Below are positions 16,310 through 25,637 of a stretch of DNA of 64,000 nt, piece after piece. The stretch comes from Rhodococcus sp. 06-235-1A (lineage in GTDB: Bacteria > Actinomycetota > Actinomycetes > Mycobacteriales > Mycobacteriaceae). Under the pieces are notes generated by a model. That model saw only the letters and a list, made by a program, of their open reading frames with translations, did no database searches and was not told the DNA's origin. The DNA lies in NCBI RefSeq assembly GCF_002258785.1, contig NZ_NOYI01000003.1, positions 62,001-126,000 on the forward strand, given 5' to 3'. A program made the translations under genes and the position numbers. Numbering within the stretch: position 1 is the stretch's first letter; each line of letters begins with the position of its first letter.

Positions 16310-19300
16310 CGACATCGACGAAAACGCGGACCGCTTCGGTGCGGGTATCGCCCGTCGAGCTCGCCCGGGCGCTCGGGCAGAAGCACCCACCGACCGACGA
16401 ACAAGCTGCGGTGATCGCAGCGCCACCCGGGCCGACGCTCGTCGTTGCTGGGGCAGGGGCAGGAAAGACCGAGACGATGGCCGCCCGCGTGGTGTGGATG
16501 GTGGCCAATGGTTTCGTCGATCCGGACCAGGTCCTCGGTCTCACGTTCACCCGAAAAGCCGCACAGCAGTTGACCTCTCGGATCAGAGCTCGGCTGGCCA
16601 GGCTGGCCGGATCCGATCTCGTGCGCGCACTCGATCCCAGTCTGGCACTGCGCGAGCGAATCCTCGGTGCCGAGCCGGAAGTGAGCACCTACCACTCGTA
16701 TGCAGGCCGACTGCTCACCGAGCACGGCTTGCTGCTGCCGATCGAGCCGTCCGCGACACTGCTCTCGGAAACCGAACTGTGGCAGCTGGCCCACCGTGTC
16801 GTCAGTACCTGGGACGGCGACCTGGACACCGACCGCAACCCCACGTCGGTGACCGAGGCGGTACTTGCGCTCTCCGGTCAGTTGGCCGAGCATCTGGTCG
16901 ATCCCGAGGATCTGCGCCACGCGCACACGGAGCTCGAGACATTGGTGCACACGCTCGGGCCGGGGCCGCGACAACGCGGTGGCCCCACCAAGGAGCTGCT
17001 GAACATCCTCGACGCACAGCATCAACGAATCGGGTTGTTGCCGTTGGTGGAGCGGCTGGCACAGACTCTGCGGCGTGAGGGCGCGCTGGATTTCGGCTCG
17101 CAGATGTCGATGGCAGCGCGGGTCGCTGCCGAGCATGCCGAGGTGGGAATCGCCGAGCGGCAACGCTTTCGGCTCGTGTTGCTCGACGAGTACCAGGACA
17201 CCGGGCATGCCCAACGCGTCCTGCTGTCGTCTCTGTTCGGTTCCGGCAGCGACCCGCAGTTGGCCCTGACCGCCGTCGGCGACCCGATGCAGTCGATCTA
17301 CGGGTGGCGCGGCGCATCGGCAGCAAATCTGCCTCGGTTCGCCACCGACTTTCCGAAGGCCGACGGAAGTCCCGCGCCTCGGCTCGAGCTGCTGACCAGC
17401 TGGCGAAATCCGCCCGAGGCATTGACCCTGGCCAACCTGATCAGCGACCCATTGCGCCGCGTCGGTGTTCCGGTGCCGACTCTGCGGGCCCGCCCTGGTG
17501 CGGTTCCCGGCGATGTTCGACTTGCCGTCACCGATACCGTTCTGAGTGAACGCGAGTGGATCGCCGACCGAATCGCGGGGGAGTACCGCTCCGCTCTCGA
17601 GCAGGATCGGCCACCACCCACCGCCGCGGTTCTGGTGCGCCGCAACGCCGACGCCGAGCCGATCGCGGAGGTGCTGCGCAGCCGTGGGCTACCGGTGGAG
17701 GTCGTCGGGCTCGGTGGATTGCTGCACGTTCCCGAGGTGGCCGACATCATCGCGATGCTGCGGCTGGTCGCCGACCCCACTGCCGGTAGCTCGGCGATGC
17801 GCATTCTCACCGGCTCCCGGTGGCAAATCGGGCCGACCGATCTGCGGGCACTCTCTCAGCGCGCCCGAGAACTCGAGATCCGCGGCGGGTACGGCACCGC
17901 CGGGCGCGTCGACGATCCGCAGGCACTCGATGCCGCGCTCGTCGGCGCCCTGCCCGGCGAGCAGTCGGAGCAGGCCGGTCTGGCCGACGCCATAGCCGAT
18001 CCCGGTCCGGCCGAACGTTACTCGGAGGTGGGGCATCGCCGGATCGTCGCCCTGGCGGGCGAGCTGCACCTGCTGCGCGACCGAATCGGTCAGCCACTGA
18101 CGGAATTGGTCGGCGACATCGAACGGATCATGGGCATCGGTGTCGAAGCTCAGGCTCGTACGCCGATCAGCACCGATGGCGCGGTCGGACGTGAACATCT
18201 CGACGAATTCGCCCATGTGGTGGCTGATTACGCCGACAACCCGACCGCCACGGTCACCGGATTCCTGTCGTTCCTCGCCGCCGCCGAGACGGTCGAGGAC
18301 GGCCTCGCCCCGGGCGAGGTCGACGTTGCCCCCCATCGCGTTCAGGTGCTCACCGTCCATTCCGCGAAAGGCCTCGAATGGGAGGTGGTGGCGGTGCCGC
18401 ACGTGGCGAAGGGTGTGTTCCCGTCCTCGAACGCATCCTCGACCTGGCTCGGGGCGATGGCCGAGCTGCCGCCGTCGTTGCGCGGTGACCGCGCGCTCGA
18501 CGGCGAAGGCTCGGAAGGGGTTCCGGTCCTCGAACTCGACCGGCTCCATAATCGCAAGGACCTGGAGGACGCCGTCAAGAGTCACAAGGATGCGCTGGCG
18601 AGACGTCGACTTGCCGAGGATCGCCGACTGTTCTACGTGGCACTCACCCGAAGCGAACGGGTACTGCTGGTGTCCGCACATCACTGGGACCAGACCGCCA
18701 CGAAGCCGCGTGGGCCCTCGGAATTTCTCGCCGAGTTGCACACGCAGATAGAGGAATTCGCCGACATAGCGGTCGTCGAGGAGTGGGCACCGGCCCCGGA
18801 GGACGGCACGCAGAACCCCCTCGGTGCCGTACCGCACACGGCGTCCTGGCCTCGCGATCCGCTCGGTCCACGACGAGGAGCGATCGAGAGCGGCGCACAG
18901 GAAGTGCTGCGCGCGCTGGCCGACATCTCGGCCACGCCGAGCGAAGAATGTGACGGCGGCCAGGACGGAGCCAGGGAGGACCCCGAGAACTGGGCCGCGG
19001 ACGTCGATACTTTGTTGGCCGAGCGGGCCGCGAGATCGGTCGCGGGAGTCGACGTGGCTCTGCCCGGCAATCTGTCGGTGACACAGTTGGTGGACCTCGC
19101 GGCGGACCCGGATGCGCTGGCGTCGCGATTGCGCAGACCGCTGCCGTTCCCACCGAACCCGTTGGCGCGCAGAGGAACTGCATTCCACGCATGGATCGAG
19201 CGGCGCTTCGGTGCGACCAGACTTCTCGACCTCGACGAACTGCCGGGGTCGGCCGATACCGGTGCCTCGGCCGACGTGGATCTCGAAACCCTGCAGCAGG

Positions 19301-19674
19301 CGTTTCTCGACTCGGAGTGGTCGCTCCGCAGCCCCGTCGAAGTGGAGGTGCCGTTCGAGACATCCGTGGCGGGAACGGTGCTGCGAGGACGCATCGACGC
19401 CGTGTTCGCCGACCCCGACGGCGGCTGGACCGTCGTCGACTGGAAGACCGGTGCCGAGCCGACGGCGTCGGAACAGCGGGCGGTAGCGATGCAGCTCGCG
19501 GCCTACCGGCTGGCGTGGGCCGAGCTGATGTCGATCGGACGCACCGAACCGGTACCGCTCGACCGAGTGCGCGCAGCGTTCCACTACGTTCGTAGCGGTC
19601 ACACCATTTCGCCCGAGAACCTGCCGGACGCAACAGAATTGGCCCAACTTCTGCAGGGCCCGGTCGCGCCTTAG
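16306..19674 (+). CDS. adnB: AdnB subunit of the AdnAB helicase-nuclease
   Basis: This 1122-residue partner has a complete SF1 motor: AGAGAGKTETM (48-58), LLDEYQDTGHAQ near 295, QSIYGWRGA, and motif VI YVALTRSERV. A C-terminal nuclease follows with VVDWKTG near 1044 and no Fe-S cysteines. In the mycobacterial complex AdnB is the leading motor, consistent with its intact DEYQD beside the altered motif in AdnA. GTG 16306 overlaps the adnA stop (GTGA), ensuring coupled synthesis. A small hairpin at the 3' end (TAGCCC/GGGCTA) lies between it and the convergent DoxX gene. Confidence 0.94.
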   Translation: MTTSTKTRTASVRVSPVELARALGQKHPPTDEQAAVIAAPPGPTLVVAGAGAGKTETMAARVVWMVANGFVDPDQVLGLTFTRKAAQQLTSRIRARLARLAGSDLVRALDPSLALRERILGAEPEVSTYHSYAGRLLTEHGLLLPIEPSATLLSETELWQLAHRVVSTWDGDLDTDRNPTSVTEAVLALSGQLAEHLVDPEDLRHAHTELETLVHTLGPGPRQRGGPTKELLNILDAQHQRIGLLPLVERLAQTLRREGALDFGSQMSMAARVAAEHAEVGIAERQRFRLVLLDEYQDTGHAQRVLLSSLFGSGSDPQLALTAVGDPMQSIYGWRGASAANLPRFATDFPKADGSPAPRLELLTSWRNPPEALTLANLISDPLRRVGVPVPTLRARPGAVPGDVRLAVTDTVLSEREWIADRIAGEYRSALEQDRPPPTAAVLVRRNADAEPIAEVLRSRGLPVEVVGLGGLLHVPEVADIIAMLRLVADPTAGSSAMRILTGSRWQIGPTDLRALSQRARELEIRGGYGTAGRVDDPQALDAALVGALPGEQSEQAGLADAIADPGPAERYSEVGHRRIVALAGELHLLRDRIGQPLTELVGDIERIMGIGVEAQARTPISTDGAVGREHLDEFAHVVADYADNPTATVTGFLSFLAAAETVEDGLAPGEVDVAPHRVQVLTVHSAKGLEWEVVAVPHVAKGVFPSSNASSTWLGAMAELPPSLRGDRALDGEGSEGVPVLELDRLHNRKDLEDAVKSHKDALARRRLAEDRRLFYVALTRSERVLLVSAHHWDQTATKPRGPSEFLAELHTQIEEFADIAVVEEWAPAPEDGTQNPLGAVPHTASWPRDPLGPRRGAIESGAQEVLRALADISATPSEECDGGQDGAREDPENWAADVDTLLAERAARSVAGVDVALPGNLSVTQLVDLAADPDALASRLRRPLPFPPNPLARRGTAFHAWIERRFGATRLLDLDELPGSADTGASADVDLETLQQAFLDSEWSLRSPVEVEVPFETSVAGTVLRGRIDAVFADPDGGWTVVDWKTGAEPTASEQRAVAMQLAAYRLAWAELMSIGRTEPVPLDRVRAAFHYVRSGHTISPENLPDATELAQLLQGPVAP

Positions 19675-19684
19675 CCCGCGGGGG

Positions 19685-20071
19685 CTACGGTGCGTTCCGA
19701 CGAGCCTTCAGAGCCTCGGTGACCAGTGGAATCTGCAGAGGAAGGCGGGCGATCATCGCTGCTTTGAGGGCAGGCGAGGTCTTCGGGCTCTGCACGTACT
19801 TCCACGCAAGGTTGAGATTGGCGGGAAAGACCGCAACGAAGAGAGCTGCCGCGAGTGCGCCGCCGAGTCGGCGGGTGCGGGGGGTGGCAAGTGTTGCGGC
19901 CACCGCGAGTTCGGCGACGCCCGAGACCTGTGTGTAGGTCCGCGCCGAGCCGGGCAACGCCGTCGGTACCTGGGCGTCGAAGAACTTCGGCGTGGCGAAG
20001 TGGAGAATTCCGGCTCCCGCGAGCAGGCCCGCGAGGCGCAGTGCCGCCGCCTGACTCGATCTCTGTGTCAT
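19685..20071 (-). CDS. DoxX family membrane protein
   Basis: The 128-residue protein has four hydrophobic segments with the DoxX pattern (LAGLLAGAGILHFATPKFFD, then VSGVAELAVAATL and ALFVAVFPANLNLAWKYV). The mycobacterial DoxX family has been linked to membrane oxidoreductase complexes for thiol stress; a role here is inferred only. The frame can also start six codons earlier, at 20089. Confidence 0.75.
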   Translation of the reverse strand: MTQRSSQAAALRLAGLLAGAGILHFATPKFFDAQVPTALPGSARTYTQVSGVAELAVAATLATPRTRRLGGALAAALFVAVFPANLNLAWKYVQSPKTSPALKAAMIARLPLQIPLVTEALKARRNAP

Positions 20072-20140
20072 GAACACACCGTGCCACATCCCGCGTCGTC
20101 GGCACAGATTCGTGGCATGGGGTTACGCTCCGTGCCGTGA

Positions 20141-21244
20141 ATGATCTCGACTTCGGTGAGTACCCCGGTGGGCGACGTGGCAGGTAGGTTGCGAGCGCGC
20201 CTGAGTGACAGTGGCGCGCTGACCGACAAGCCCGACTTCGCACTGGTCGGAGTGCTCCGGGTACCGGAACTGGAATCGAGTCCGTGGCGCGCCATCTACA
20301 AGCGGGTGCTGATGGCGCTGGGGATCCTGTTCCTGGCCGCGTTCGTCGTCTATCTCGATCGCGACGGTTACAGCGACAACCAGAACGGCGAACTGTCCTT
20401 CCTGGACGCCTTCTATTACGCAACGGTGTCGCTGTCGACGACGGGATACGGCGACATCGCCCCGATGAGCCCGTCGGCGCGACTGGTCAACATTTTGGTC
20501 ATCACACCCCTTCGGGTCCTTTTCCTCATTCTGTTGGTCGGTACCACGTTGTCGGTTCTCACCGAGCGGTCCCGGCAGGCATTCAAAATTCAGCGATGGA
20601 GACGCAGCGTGCGCAATCACACCGTGGTCATCGGTTTCGGCACCAAGGGCCGTACCGCAGTCGACGCGATGCTCGGAGACGGCGTGTCGGCGTCCGACAT
20701 CGTCGTCGTCGACACCGATCAGACGGTTCTCGACGCCGCATCGGCCCTGGGATTGGTCACCGTGCACGGTTCGGCGACCAAGTCCGACGTGCTCAGACTG
20801 ACCGGAGCCCAGCATGCGTCGGCCATCATCGTGGCGACCAACCGAGACGACACCGCAGTGCTGGTGACTCTCACGGCCCGCGAGATCGCCCCGAAGGCCA
20901 AGATCGTCGCGGCCATCAGAGAAGCGGAGAACACGCACCTGCTGCGTCAGTCCGGTGCCGACTCGGTGGTGGTGTCCTCGGAGACCGCGGGCCGGCTGCT
21001 CGGGATCGCCACGTCCACTCCGTCCGTGGTGGAGATGATCGAAGATCTGTTGACCCCGGAGGCAGGCTTCGCCATCGCCGAGCGCGAAGTGGAACGCGAC
21101 GAGGTGGGCGGCTCTCCGCGGCACCTCACCGACATCGTTCTCGGAGTGGTGCGGGGCGGCAAACTGTTCCGAGTCGGCACTCCGGAGGTCGATGCGGTCG
21201 AGGCATCCGATCGCTTGCTCTACATCCGTCGCGTGGGCGACTAG
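20141..21244 (+). CDS. two-TM potassium channel with RCK (TrkA-N) domain
   Basis: The 367-residue protein has two membrane helices (about 58-75 and 115-135) flanking a pore loop with the K+ selectivity filter TTGYGD. A cytosolic RCK/TrkA-N Rossmann domain follows (HTVVIGFGTKGRTAV, then VVDTD), and a C-terminal TrkA-C-like part. It resembles bacterial MthK-type ligand-gated channels and is the homologue of Rv3200c. It is divergent from the DoxX gene and 18 bp before nudC. Confidence 0.9.
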   Translation: MISTSVSTPVGDVAGRLRARLSDSGALTDKPDFALVGVLRVPELESSPWRAIYKRVLMALGILFLAAFVVYLDRDGYSDNQNGELSFLDAFYYATVSLSTTGYGDIAPMSPSARLVNILVITPLRVLFLILLVGTTLSVLTERSRQAFKIQRWRRSVRNHTVVIGFGTKGRTAVDAMLGDGVSASDIVVVDTDQTVLDAASALGLVTVHGSATKSDVLRLTGAQHASAIIVATNRDDTAVLVTLTAREIAPKAKIVAAIREAENTHLLRQSGADSVVVSSETAGRLLGIATSTPSVVEMIEDLLTPEAGFAIAEREVERDEVGGSPRHLTDIVLGVVRGGKLFRVGTPEVDAVEASDRLLYIRRVGD

Positions 21245-21262
21245 TCGAGGCCAAGTAGGGTC

Positions 21263-22171
21263 GTGCGCGTGCCGAACTTCCAACTCGCCCACCCACCTCG
21301 ACTGTCCCGATCGCCGCTGAACAGGGCAGAGGAACTGCGCCGAGACACCGCGGCTCTGCGAGCAGGTTGGTCCACGAGCCGCATCCTCAGCGTGGACGGC
21401 AGGGGCAGGTTCCAGGTCGACGAGAAGGGTCTCGTGCTCGGCCCCGCCGTGGACGTGGCAGCGGAGCCGACGGACGATGCAGTCTTCCTCGGAATCCACG
21501 GCGACCGGCACCTGTGGGCCAGGCGCGTGGAGGTGGTCGAGGGCACCCTCGGCGACCTGCGCACCGACGGTGATCGTCTGGACAGCGACGCGTTGTCGAT
21601 GGTGACCGGGGCGTTGGCGATCCTCAATTGGCATGCGAGCGCGCAATTCAGTTCGCTCGACGGTGCGCCCTCGGTTCCGTCGAACGCGGGGTGGTCGCGT
21701 ACCAGCACGTCCACCGGTCACGAAGAATTCCCGCGAACCGATCCGGCAGTGATCTGCCTGGTTCACGACGGCGGCGACCGAGTGCTGCTGGCACGGGCGC
21801 CCGCGTGGCCGGAGCGTCGGTTCTCGGTGCTGGCGGGCTTCGTCGAGGCCGGCGAATCCCTGGAAACCTGTGTGGCACGGGAGATCAGGGAAGAGGTCGG
21901 CCTGGATGTCTCGGAGATCGAGTACCTCGGCAGCCAGCCGTGGCCGTTCCCGCGCTCGGTGATGATCGGCTTCTCGGCCGTCGCCGACCCGGAGCAGCGG
22001 TTGAACTTCCAGGACGGCGAGATCGCCGAGGCCCACTGGTTCGATCGAGCAGAGGTGGTCGCAGCGCTGGAACTCGGCGACTGGGGATCGGATTCGACGT
22101 CCCGGTTGCTGCTACCCGGCTCCATCTCCATCGCGCGCGGAATGCTCGAGGCGTGGGCGGCCCAGCACTGA
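21263..22171 (+). CDS. nudC: NAD+ diphosphatase / RNA deNADding enzyme NudC
   Basis: NudC hydrolyses NAD(H) to NMN(H) and AMP and removes NAD caps from RNA. The Nudix box is complete (GFVEAGESLETCVAREIREE...), followed by the NudC hallmark SQPWPFPRS. The zinc-ribbon region that normally carries four cysteines (residues 125-157, QFSSLDGAP to TSTSTGHEEFPRTDP) contains none here, so this enzyme cannot bind zinc there. Length, 302 residues, is normal. The start is GTG 21263, with GTG 21269 as an alternative. Confidence 0.92.
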   Translation: MRVPNFQLAHPPRLSRSPLNRAEELRRDTAALRAGWSTSRILSVDGRGRFQVDEKGLVLGPAVDVAAEPTDDAVFLGIHGDRHLWARRVEVVEGTLGDLRTDGDRLDSDALSMVTGALAILNWHASAQFSSLDGAPSVPSNAGWSRTSTSTGHEEFPRTDPAVICLVHDGGDRVLLARAPAWPERRFSVLAGFVEAGESLETCVAREIREEVGLDVSEIEYLGSQPWPFPRSVMIGFSAVADPEQRLNFQDGEIAEAHWFDRAEVVAALELGDWGSDSTSRLLLPGSISIARGMLEAWAAQH

Positions 22172-22178
22172 CGCTCGA

Positions 22179-22448
22179 TCAGAGAGACAGTGCGCGCTTC
22201 ACATCGGCGAGACCGGGATTGGTTGCCGTCGAGCCGTCGGCGAAGAGAACGGTCGGCACCACGTGGTTGCCGTTGTTGACGCTTCCGACGAAGTCGGCGG
22301 CCTCCGGGTTCTGCTCGATGTCGATCTCGGCGTACTCGATTCCCGCCTCGTCGAGCTGGGTCTTGAGCCGGCGGCAGTAACCGCACCAGGTGGTGGAGTA
22401 GACGGTCAGTGCGGCTGGGGTCTGCGGAGTGTTCTCGGTAGTGGTCAC
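22179..22448 (-). CDS. mrx1: mycoredoxin (glutaredoxin-like, CGYC)
   Basis: The 89-residue thioredoxin-fold protein has the active site CGYC (Cys22, Cys25), the cis-proline VVPTV and a glycine-rich GSTATNP loop. Mycoredoxin-1 reduces mycothiolated proteins with electrons from mycothiol and Mtr. Position between nudC and uvrD2 matches Rv3198A, which supports the symbol. GTG 22448 is used; the frame can also open at TTG 22460. Confidence 0.9.
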   Translation of the reverse strand: MTTTENTPQTPAALTVYSTTWCGYCRRLKTQLDEAGIEYAEIDIEQNPEAADFVGSVNNGNHVVPTVLFADGSTATNPGLADVKRALSL

Positions 22449-22537
22449 GACAAGAGTCAACAGGAGCGCCTACGCCATTGTTCCGGCAGGTTCGGGCCCA
22501 GGTGGAACTGTCGGTGCGCACTGACACAATGGTCCTC

Positions 22538-24652
22538 ATGGCTGACGACGCGATGACCGCCGGACTCGATCCCGAGCAATCCGCGGCGGTACTGGCTCCT
22601 CGTGGCCCGGTGTGCGTGCTCGCCGGTGCGGGCACGGGCAAGACCCGCACGATCACCCGACGCATCGCACACCTCGTCTCGGCCGGGCACGTGTCCTCGA
22701 GTCAGGTGCTGGCTGTGACGTTCACCGCACGCGCGGCAGGCGAGATGCGCGGTCGCCTTCGTGAACTCGGGGTCGGGGGAGACGGGCCTCCCGTGCAGGC
22801 CCGTACGTTCCACGCCGCGGCGATGCGCCAGCTCAAGTACTTCTGGCCGCAGGTCGTGGGAGACACCGGATGGCAGTTGCTCGATCGGAAGTTCACCGTC
22901 GTTTCGCAAGCTGCGAACAGGGCCGGAGTGTCGACGTCGACGGACGCCATCCGAGATCTCGCAGGTGAGATCGAGTGGGCCAAGGGTTCGTTGATCGCAC
23001 CCGAGGACTATCCACGCATCGCGGCGAGCAATCGCCGCGACGTGCCGATGGACGCCGCCAAGGTCGCCGCCGTGTACGCCGGCTACGAGGAGCTCAAGTC
23101 CAGGGGCGGTGACGGAATGCTGCTCGACTTCGACGATCTGCTCCTGCACACGGCCGCGGCGCTCGAGGAGCACTCATCCGTGGCCGACGAGTTTCGCGAG
23201 CGCTACCGCTGCTTCGTCGTCGACGAGTATCAGGACGTGACGCCGCTGCAGCAACGGGTGCTCGACGCCTGGGTGGGTGAGCGGGACGATCTGACCGTCG
23301 TCGGCGACGCGAATCAGACCATCTACTCGTTCACCGGGGCGTCCCCGCGGTTCCTGCTCGACTTCTCCCGCAAGTACCCCGAGGCCACCGTGGTTCGGCT
23401 CGAACGCGACTATCGATCGACACCGGAGGTGGTGTCGCTGGCGAACCGCGTCATCGGAGCCGCCCGCGGCCGCATCGCAGGGACTCGACTGCAATTGATC
23501 GGTCAGCGCGAGCCAGGACCCGAGCCGGAGTTCTTCGAGTACGACGACGAGCCCGCGGAGGCCGACGGAGTGGCGCGGGCGGTCAAGCGGTTGATCTCGA
23601 AAGGCGTGGAGCCGGCCGAGATCGCCATCCTGTACCGCATCAACGCGCAGTCCGAGGCGCACGAGCAAGCGCTGACCGAGCTGAAGATTCCGTACCAGGT
23701 GCGTGGCGGTGAAGGATTCTTCACCAGACCCGAGGTGCGGCAGGGAGTCAATGCGCTGCGACAGGCGGCGGGCCGCGACGATCTACCCGACGGCGCGCAG
23801 GCGGGGGACGGGCTGACGGCTCTGGTGCGAGCCGTACTCGCCCCATTGGGTCTGACGGCCACCGAGCCGACCGGTGCGCAGGCACGCGAGAAGTGGGCAT
23901 CGCTGGGTGGTCTGGTGCAACTCACCGAAGAACTGCTGGTGCACGAGCCGGATCTGACGCTGGAGAAGCTGCTGGGAGAGCTCGCAGCACGCGCTGAGGC
24001 TCGGCATCCACCGACCGTTCAAGGCGTCACTCTCGCTTCGCTGCACGCAGCCAAGGGGCTCGAGTGGGACGCGGTGTTCATCGTCGGTCTCGCCGACGGG
24101 ACTCTGCCGATCTCGCACGCGATCGGCAACGACCCGAGCGCCAACAACGAGGCCGCCATCGAGGAGGAGCGAAGACTGCTCTACGTCGGCGTCACGCGTG
24201 CCCGAGTCCACTTGCACCTGTCCTGGGCTCTTGCCCGCAACGAGGGCGGACGCAAGTCGCGTCGCCGGTCGAGGTTCCTCATCGGACTCGTTCCCGAGGA
24301 TTCACCTGCCTCGCGTATTGCCGCGCCGGCCGCCAAGAAGTCCGGACCCAAGTGCCGCCTGTGTGGCAAGCCGTTGATCGGTACGTCTGCGACCATGCTC
24401 GGTCGGTGCGAGAGCTGTCCGTCGAACGTCGACATCGCCCTGCTCGACGCTTTGAAGTCGTGGCGTCTGGACAAATCCCGCGAACTGAAGGTTCCGGCAT
24501 ACGTGGTGTTCAGCGACAACACGCTGACTGCGATTGCCGAGCAGCAACCACAGGACGAGCGCGGACTCGTGGCGATTCCAGGAATCGGTGCCAAGAAGCT
24601 GGAGCGGTTCGGCGATGACGTGCTCACGGTGGTTCGGAAGTCGGACGGGTAA
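22538..24652 (+). CDS. uvrD2: DNA helicase UvrD2
   Basis: The 704-residue SF1 3'-5' helicase has Walker A AGAGTGKT (29-36), [12 protein letters not shown] near 228 and motif [12 protein letters not shown]. After the motor is a tetracysteine module, CRLC (606, 609) and CESC (624, 627), then an HRDC domain (about 640-700). This layout is specific to actinobacterial UvrD2, essential in M. tuberculosis, where the tetracysteine region rather than HRDC is needed for unwinding. ATG 22538 is chosen over upstream codons because homologous sequence begins at GLDPEQ. Confidence 0.95.
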   Translation: MADDAMTAGLDPEQSAAVLAPRGPVCVLAGAGTGKTRTITRRIAHLVSAGHVSSSQVLAVTFTARAAGEMRGRLRELGVGGDGPPVQARTFHAAAMRQLKYFWPQVVGDTGWQLLDRKFTVVSQAANRAGVSTSTDAIRDLAGEIEWAKGSLIAPEDYPRIAASNRRDVPMDAAKVAAVYAGYEELKSRGGDGMLLDFDDLLLHTAAALEEHSSVADEFRERYRCFVVDEYQDVTPLQQRVLDAWVGERDDLTVVGDANQTIYSFTGASPRFLLDFSRKYPEATVVRLERDYRSTPEVVSLANRVIGAARGRIAGTRLQLIGQREPGPEPEFFEYDDEPAEADGVARAVKRLISKGVEPAEIAILYRINAQSEAHEQALTELKIPYQVRGGEGFFTRPEVRQGVNALRQAAGRDDLPDGAQAGDGLTALVRAVLAPLGLTATEPTGAQAREKWASLGGLVQLTEELLVHEPDLTLEKLLGELAARAEARHPPTVQGVTLASLHAAKGLEWDAVFIVGLADGTLPISHAIGNDPSANNEAAIEEERRLLYVGVTRARVHLHLSWALARNEGGRKSRRRSRFLIGLVPEDSPASRIAAPAAKKSGPKCRLCGKPLIGTSATMLGRCESCPSNVDIALLDALKSWRLDKSRELKVPAYVVFSDNTLTAIAEQQPQDERGLVAIPGIGAKKLERFGDDVLTVVRKSDG

Positions 24653-24689
24653 CCGCTCGGCACGAGAATCGCCGGGAAAACTGCAGGTC

Positions 24690-24728
24690 AAAAATAACTT
24701 GTGCAGATATTGCCGGGGGGCTTAGTCT
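24690..24728 (+). promoter_or_regulatory. WhiB7-type autoregulated promoter of whiB7
   Basis: An AT-rich element, AAAAAT (24690-24695), sits three bases ahead of a -35 TTGTGC (24699-24704). An 18-bp spacer leads to a -10 TAGTCT (24723-24728) that fits TANNNT. WhiB7 activates promoters with exactly this AT-rich block just upstream of the -35 by docking on SigA and using its AT-hook. Transcription would start near 24735, giving a leader of about 515 nt. Confidence 0.75.
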
Positions 24729-24796
24729 GTTTCACGTGTCGCGGGAGACCGCACACTGCCCAGTCCGCCTTCGAGACCAGAACAGGAGCTGAAAAA

Positions 24797-25096
24797 ATGA
24801 TCAACACATTCCACGCCGCCGTTGCCGATGCAACCGTCGCGTTCAGCCCTGTCCTCGGTACGGCACCTCTCGGAGTTGCCCCCCTCGGCATGCCTGCCGC
24901 TGGCTCGGTTGCGCAGACGTGGATTCGTTCCTCCGCTTTCGGTCCCATGCACAAGTCCGCCTATGCGGCCTTGGGCTCGAATTCCGCCCAGGTTGCCCTG
25001 GCACCAGGAGCGAAAGCCGCCGATCAGGCAGCCCGCCGTCACCGCGCACCACGTGCGTCCGTGCTCGACAGCAGACACCGACTTCACTGTCGGTAG
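24797..25096 (+). CDS. whiB7 leader peptide (regulatory uORF)
   Basis: ATG 24797 follows AGGAG with 8-nt spacing, a good ribosome site, and encodes 99 residues rich in Ala, Pro, Gly and Arg, ending HRAPRASVLDSRHRLHCR. No domain is recognisable. It lies wholly inside the whiB7 leader, 22 bp before an intrinsic terminator, so its translation most likely senses ribosome inhibition. Known mycobacterial whiB7 leaders also carry a uORF ahead of a terminator. The peptide is probably less important than the act of translating it. Confidence 0.6.
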   Translation: MINTFHAAVADATVAFSPVLGTAPLGVAPLGMPAAGSVAQTWIRSSAFGPMHKSAYAALGSNSAQVALAPGAKAADQAARRHRAPRASVLDSRHRLHCR

Positions 25097-25133
25097 ACGC
25101 TTCGACAAGCCCCACCAGGCCACGGACCCGCAC
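25053..25133 (+). promoter_or_regulatory. candidate antiterminator pairing in the whiB7 leader
   Basis: GTGCGTCCGTG at 25053-25063 is complementary to CACGGA-CC-CGCAC at 25121-25133, giving 11 pairs around a two-base bulge. The second strand overlaps the 5' arm of the terminator, so the two structures exclude each other. The first strand lies in uORF codons 86-89, where a translating ribosome would cover it. Confidence 0.55.
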
Positions 25134-25157
25134 TCGCGGACCGTGGCCTTTCTCGTT
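25118..25157 (+). terminator. intrinsic terminator (attenuator) in the whiB7 leader
   Basis: A perfect eight-base stem GGCCACGG (25118-25125) / CCGTGGCC (25141-25148) is followed by TTTCTCGTT. It stands 92 bp ahead of whiB7 and after the uORF stop, so by default it would stop transcription before whiB7. Confidence 0.75.
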
Positions 25158-25249
25158 CAGGTAGTTCCTCTACCCGAGCGTGAGGCCGACAGGTTCGCAT
25201 CACCCCTCGAACCGATAACGACGCCGCACGACAAGTAGAGGAGACCGAC

Positions 25250-25585
25250 GTGTCAACCGCCACGATCCGGACGACATGCCGACCAGAGTCCGAAAGTGCC
25301 TACACTGCACGGTATTCGGCCGAAACAGGTTCGACCGAACTGGCCGAGCTGCAGCTGTCGGTGCCCTGCCGAGCGGCGAACCCCGACATGTGGTTCGCCG
25401 ACACCCCTGCCGAACTGGAGCAGGCCAAGGCGCTGTGCGCAGAATGCCCCATCCGGCGTACGTGCCTGAGTGCGGCATTGGACCGCGCCGAGCCGTGGGG
25501 CGTGTGGGGCGGCGAGATACTCGAGCAGGGTGTCGTCATCGCCCGCAAGCGTCCCCGCGGACGGCCACGCAAGAACGCAGCATGA
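25250..25585 (+). CDS. whiB7: WhiB7 antibiotic-resistance master regulator
   Basis: The 111-residue WhiB protein has four [4Fe-4S] cysteines (Cys40, 63, 66, 72), the turn GVWGGE (84-89) and the AT-hook RGRPRK (103-108) that defines WhiB7. It binds SigA region 4 and activates intrinsic resistance genes when translation is inhibited. GTG 25250 follows GAGGAGA. Expression is probably controlled twice, by autoactivation at the promoter near 24700 and by the leader attenuator. Confidence 0.95.
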   Translation: MSTATIRTTCRPESESAYTARYSAETGSTELAELQLSVPCRAANPDMWFADTPAELEQAKALCAECPIRRTCLSAALDRAEPWGVWGGEILEQGVVIARKRPRGRPRKNAA

Positions 25586-25599
25586 CGTCCGAGACCGGT

Positions 25600-25637
25600 G
25601 CCCGGCTTCATCGACCAATCAGTCGTCGAAGCCGGGC
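25600..25637 (+). terminator. hairpin after whiB7
   Basis: GCCCGGCTTC (25600-25609) and GAAGCCGGGC (25628-25637) form a ten-base stem, extended by an inner CGAC/GTCG stem. It begins 14 bp after the whiB7 stop and uses the last codons of the convergent ABC1 gene. It lacks a U-tract, so termination is plausible but not certain. Confidence 0.45.

Noticed and set aside
17689..19647. 652-residue minus-strand frame inside adnB
   Set aside because: A shadow frame of adnB with Arg/His-rich composition and no recognisable domain.
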